From Vitellaria paradoxa (taxonomy: Eukaryota; Streptophyta; Magnoliopsida; Ericales; Sapotaceae), in assembly GCA_019916065.1 (NCBI GenBank), contig CM034239.1:36790419-36854418 (forward strand): a stretch of DNA of 64,000 nucleotides. The letters run 5' to 3'. The translations under genes were made by a program, and so were the position numbers. Below are positions 59,381 to 64,000 of the stretch, piece after piece. A model generated the notes under the pieces. It was not told where the DNA came from. It was given only the letters and a program-made list of their open reading frames with translations, and searched no databases. Each line of letters opens with the position of its first letter. The stretch's first letter is position 1.

Positions 59381-61657
59381 GTCATGACAAAAACTAAGTT
59401 TAATTAGACGACTTATTTCAAATATGCTCTTTTGATTGATGATTCTATTGGTGGCCTATCCACGTAATACAATATTTGATTGATTTATTTGAAAAATTCA
59501 GCCTTTTAATAGATGAATCTGTACAAATCCCTCATTGTTTACCTTACAATTATCAATATTTACCTCCATCAATACCTTTCTGAAAATGTCCTCTCTACGC
59601 GACCCCAGACCCAAAGATACTGCCTCTGGGACACTAATGATTCTCCTCCAGCAGATGCGTGGTGCCTCATTAAAGCATTTATTGTTTGCTTTACAGTCTT
59701 TTGAGTCTTAAATTGGGAGACAATATGCAACCTTTGTCCATTAATGTCTTACAAAATGCTGGATCCTTTCTTGACAAATAAAGACGTGTAGATGTGCACC
59801 TGGGTTATGTATAGGCGCTATTATTGCCCTTTTGTCGGTAATTAGCCCGGTGAATTTGTAGCGCTTATGAACTACCAACTCAAACCCATAGTTTGAAAAT
59901 TACCGTAAGTTTTTTTTTTTTGATATGAAGGAAATTTACCGTAAGTTAATAATTGACATTGTCCACTTTTCTGATGAGTTATTTATTTAGATTATTAGAA
60001 GTAGGGTAGGCAAAAAAATTGAACTACTTGAAAATTAAACTAATTTTATCACTTTAGTTCGAGTTAGTTCAGGTCTATTAGTTCGGGTTAGTTCGAGTTA
60101 ATATCAAAATCAGTTTGATTCTTAGTTAAAAAATTAACAACCTGATCTTTTCGGTTCGATTTGGTTCAATTCTCATGTTAGTAAATAAAAGAACTCAAAT
60201 TGAACTACTTGTCAGAGAGGATGGCAGTTCCCAAGCGTCTTCCTCTTCAAATGCTTTGGGCCTAGCTCGTAAATGCTTCGGGCCTAGCTCGTATTGACGG
60301 GTTGGAGGGCGAGATCTTTAGTCGTTGGTTAGCAACTGAGATTTTTTTTTTATTTTTTTAATCTTTACTGTCTACACTTTCTCTTTAATTGCTCTCAGAA
60401 GCATATTCTATTTAAATGTATATATCTTGAAAAATTGCTGGTCAAAGACGGAGAGAAATAATGTTTATAATTTTGATTATGGTTTTGATATGTGAACATC
60501 TGAACATTTGGGCTAATGTTTTATAGTAATGTTGGAAATCTGATGAATCTAATCTTTTCTGATTTTGTGAGGTGGTTCTAACAAATTCTGGAAGTCCATG
60601 TTGTTGATTTTGGTTGTTTCCAATATTTTGTTTCAAGTGGTTAAGGATATATGCTTGAAGGGGAGACTTAATGAGAAATTTGTCCTAGATGAGGTCGTCT
60701 TTGTGGAGAATTGAGAATCACGTAATTATTTTATTTTATTTTATTTTTTTGATTATGTGTTTTTGCCACGCAATTGTTCTTTCACTTTCAGGTATTTCCA
60801 TCCTTCAATGATTTTTTCCAATTTCTTTTCCATGCATGTGTATATTTGTGTACGTGTTCACGTATGTGGGCATCTAGACCCCGTTATTATGGATGGCTAG
60901 AAGACGATGCTGGGAGCATCTCAGATTCTCAGGCACTGTAGTCTAGAAAAGTGAAACTCCTCCATCAGTGACAGGGATGACGCAAAGAAGGGTGGGTTTT
61001 GATAGTTTTATTTTTATTATTTCATTTATTGATTACAATTTGAATGGTATTATTAGTATATTCTGAAGTAAAAGCACCCACATTTGCCAAAAGCATATAT
61101 CTGACACCCCGCAAAACACCCATAATAACATACAAACACTTGCAATTGAAACCTCTTAAATAAATAAATTTCACTTTACCCCCTAAGCTTTACCTCAAAT
61201 CTCTCTTCAAGACCTCAAATGTTTTTTTTTTAATACAATTCAGGGCATGGGTTTTTATTAATTACATTATCCTCAGTGACTCTTTTGCATTTAAAATTTA
61301 TACCAGCTATACAGTTAATAATCAGAGTGCAAGGGTTAAAAAAAAAAAATCACACAAAAGGATATTGCAACTAATGAAAAGTTCACTCTCTTAATTGTTA
61401 TATGAAAAAAAAGAAAAAAAAAAACACTGGCAATGCAAACACCATAAAAAAGGCATTGAACCAATATAATTTATACATATGTAAATATAACAATAACAAA
61501 TATATGCTAGCAAATGCATGTATGTTAGATTCATGAACTTCTGACAAGCAAATAATCCAGCGCTACCATAACCCAGACACAATACTGTTGTTGTATTCAA
61601 ACTTAATTTGTTCATGCTCAATTCAACTAATGCAGAGTATAAAGAAGCATGCATCTC
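59381..61657. other. Spacer and 3' flank of the OBERON gene
   Basis: No gene is recognised apart from short open frames. The segment nearest 61,657 is AT-rich and probably holds the OBERON 3' UTR, read on the minus strand. A Glu/Leu-coloured patch near 60,520-60,720 has no family match. Confidence 0.45.
60249..60292. repeat. 22-bp tandem duplication
   Basis: The unit AAATGCTTYGGGCCTAGCTC plus GT is present twice with one mismatch. Confidence 0.9.
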
Positions 61658-64000
61658 TCAAGGAATCGACCTGATAGGAAGTTGCTCACCGGTTTGGCGC
61701 TCTGCCTTTGGGGAGATACTGAAGACATTCTTCAGTAGTTCTTGGTTTTTATTAGAGAACAGCACTTGCGAAGGGTCACCTTCACTTTGTGATGCCCGCG
61801 AACTCTCCTGTAGCTTAATCTTCTGCAAAATATACTGCTGCTCAGCTTCGGCCTCGCTCAACCGGAGTTTCAGGTACCTGCTGGAAAAGTCTTCTTCTGA
61901 TTTCTCTGACTTGGCGAGAGAAATCCTCTGAAGCCTCTCGGCCTCCCTTCTAGCCTCGTCAGCCTTAATCTGAAACATATCGGCCTCTGCCTGTTTTAGC
62001 CTCGCAATGCTCTCCAATTCGTTTATTTGCTGTTTCTTTTGTTGCCTCTCCAGCTTTAATTCTGCAAGTTCCCTGGCCTTCTCCTCAAGCTCATGCTCAC
62101 AAGTATCCAGAGCCTGGCGTGCTTTTTTAAACATCCGCATCTTCTCATCAGCAACCAATTCCATTTTCTCCACTGCCTCCTGCACCACCTCAGCAATACG
62201 GTTGCACGCCTCCTGTGGAGCTACTGCGCATCCACCTTCCCCAGATTCTGGGTTCTTCGATGAGTGCATATCAAGCTCTTCATAAAATTATTATATGATA
62301 AGAATGGGAGGAGAAGAAAAAGAATACAAACTATGTGCACATGAGAGAGAGAGAGAGACTGAATCTCAATATGGTCCCAAAGTTATAAATCCAAAAGAAA
62401 ATCTAGTATGTTAAACAAATGGTTTTCCATTATACGATTATCATCTAAACATAATTCAAACAGCATCTTTTACATTGTAACCCTCACAAAGATTTCTGAA
62501 AAGATAATCATTGATCAGTTTATTGAGAGCACATGGAACATTAATTAAGATGAAAAAATTTGTCAACAGAATCCGATTCCAGGTGACCAGTACTCGAATA
62601 AAGGAAAAATAAATCAAAGCACATAATCATGAAAATATACCAACAAAGGCTATGATATGCAGAATCTTAAAAGTAATAATTACTATTAACCACATATCTA
62701 ATCTGGATTTAAAAAAAAAAAGGAAAGGAGAAAAAAAAAAAAAAAAAAACAGATTCCCATTTTTCAAGCTTAAATAGAACATAACAATTTTTGACGAGAA
62801 ATTTTGGTGTCAGGAAAAGTAATTTTTTATAGGGAAAACATATTCATCTATAATAGTAGCCATTAGCAAACCATGTAAAATAAAATAAATTTGGATAAAT
62901 GAAAATTTTAACAGACTGATAAAAATCTAAATAAGATTTGACAGAACATTAGCAAACATTGTCTCTACACTACCAGACTTGTCAACAATCCCCACCGAGA
63001 GGCCATGATAATGCTAACACATCATGAATTATGGTACAATAAAAATTTGAAACTGCAAAGGAAGAAGGGTGAAATTTTTCTTAACCACAAAAGGCTTTTA
63101 CCGTTTATCTCAAGCATATCAAGATAAAGACACAGTTCAAGGCCTATATCAAATTAAAAATCAACACCAAAAAATTATGCCCCCTCAGGAAGAGTTTTTG
63201 TGAGCCCAAATTACAAATTTGTCCCATTTACATGGGCAAAAGTACTACATTTAAATCGTTAAACATGATAAATAAACTGAGCACATTTAAACTATTTTGT
63301 TTTTATATTTTATTTTTTTACAAGCTAAAGTTGGAATTCGAGGAATTCGAGATAAAGTAAATTGCTATATAGTTTTTCACAGAAGATTTCTATATTGACT
63401 GTTACAATTGGTCAAGTTGTCCACGTGCAAACCTGCATATGGTATAACTGTACCATCAATTGTGTTTCCATAAAAGAAACAACACAGCAAGGTGCAGCTA
63501 TGATACAAAACTAAATTTTATAAATCACTAAATTCAAGCAGTGAAAACCCATTTTCCTTGGATGTTTTATTTTTTCCCCCCTTCTGAATGTGCATGATAT
63601 GAATCACACTCGCAACTCAAACAGTAAGAATTTGGAAAAAAAGGAAAAATATTCAAACTTTTAAATTAATTGAACCAACAACCTACAGTTATGCAAGGAA
63701 GAGAATACTGATATGTTTCTAGAGAACATTGCCAATTTGTCATCCTATGTAATGGAGTAGGCTGCCGATAACAGACATTTTTCAATAAAAACAAAATGTA
63801 TTTCCAGCAAAACAAATATAGCAGTAGCTTCTTTTTAAATTTTTTGTTTTATATATTTATTTATTTTTACTGTTGCAAGCAATTTGACCATCATTCAGTC
63901 AAGTTCATTCATCAAGATTAGATAGTTAATACACTCAAAGATATAATGAAGATGTTCAGTGTGAGATGTACCTTGGAAGAACATTAATATTACTCTGCAT
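61658..64000 (-). CDS. OBE: OBERON-family PHD-finger protein, C-terminal part (5' end beyond right edge)
   Basis: Two exons lie in the window: 64000-63972 (continuing to the right) and 62277-61658 with the TGA stop. The first encodes CRVILMFFQ and splits the next Glu codon (G|AG). The last exon encodes LDMHSSKNPESGEGG, PQEACNRIAEVVQEAVEKM, a long coiled coil (about 110 residues, KMRMFKKARQALDTCEHELE onward), the block RLKQAEADMFQIKADEARRE, and YLKLRLSEAEAEQQYI followed by LQKIKLQESSR. It ends SIP-stop. This is the conserved C-terminus of OBERON proteins, nuclear PHD-finger regulators of meristem and root development in Arabidopsis; the coiled coil mediates dimerisation. The PHD finger itself lies outside the window. 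From memory the sequence is nearer OBE3/OBE4 than OBE1/OBE2, but the paralogue is not certain. The 1.7-kb intron (62,278-63,971) holds no recognisable element. Confidence 0.88.

Overview
This window is nuclear DNA of a flowering plant. The evidence is long genes split by GT-AG introns, a cytokinin-receptor histidine kinase of the Arabidopsis AHK2 type, the end of an OBERON-family gene, and AT-rich spacers full of plant transposon families (CACTA, hAT, LINE, SINE, MITEs, LTR remnants). I cannot name the species from sequence alone.

Layout. (1) About 1-15,104, minus strand: a cytokinin receptor gene (HK2). Twelve coding exons can be placed with splice sites and phases that agree throughout. They encode about 1,178 residues: N-terminal membrane segments, extracellular CHASE domain, a further membrane segment, histidine kinase, pseudo-receiver and most of the receiver. 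The last ~80 residues lie beyond the left edge. Intron 11 (1,010-6,641) holds a nested stack of transposons: an RTE-type LINE on the minus strand is split by an L1-type LINE on the plus strand, which is itself split by a hAT MITE and by a solo-LTR-like insertion. (2) About 15,105-16,300: HK2 leader and promoter, with pyrimidine microsatellites. (3) About 16,300-27,138: AT-rich spacer with MITEs, a SINE remnant and an unexplained GC-richer island. (4) 27,139-37,360: a structurally complete 10.2-kb CACTA (En/Spm) element with terminal repeats, a 3-bp AAA target duplication, dense GCGACCGC subterminal repeats and two uninterrupted spliced genes: a TNP2-type transposase of 1,092 residues and a TNP1/Transposase_24-type protein of 377 residues. 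(5) About 37,466-61,400: spacer with non-autonomous hAT elements (one carrying a ~350-bp TG/CG tract), two well-delimited SINEs, several MITE families and small gene-like islands. (6) 61,658-64,000, minus strand: the last two exons of an OBERON-family gene, running off the right edge.

How the parts relate. HK2 and the OBERON gene are the only host genes I can identify. HK2 would perceive cytokinin and start a His-Asp phosphorelay; OBERON proteins are PHD-finger nuclear regulators of meristem development. No sequence evidence links the two. The CACTA genes form a self-contained module: TNP2 is the catalytic transposase and the TNP1-like protein probably binds the subterminal repeats. I found no tRNA or rRNA genes, no CRISPR and no prokaryote-type system. 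The most notable structures are the apparently intact CACTA element and the nested insertions inside the cytokinin receptor intron.
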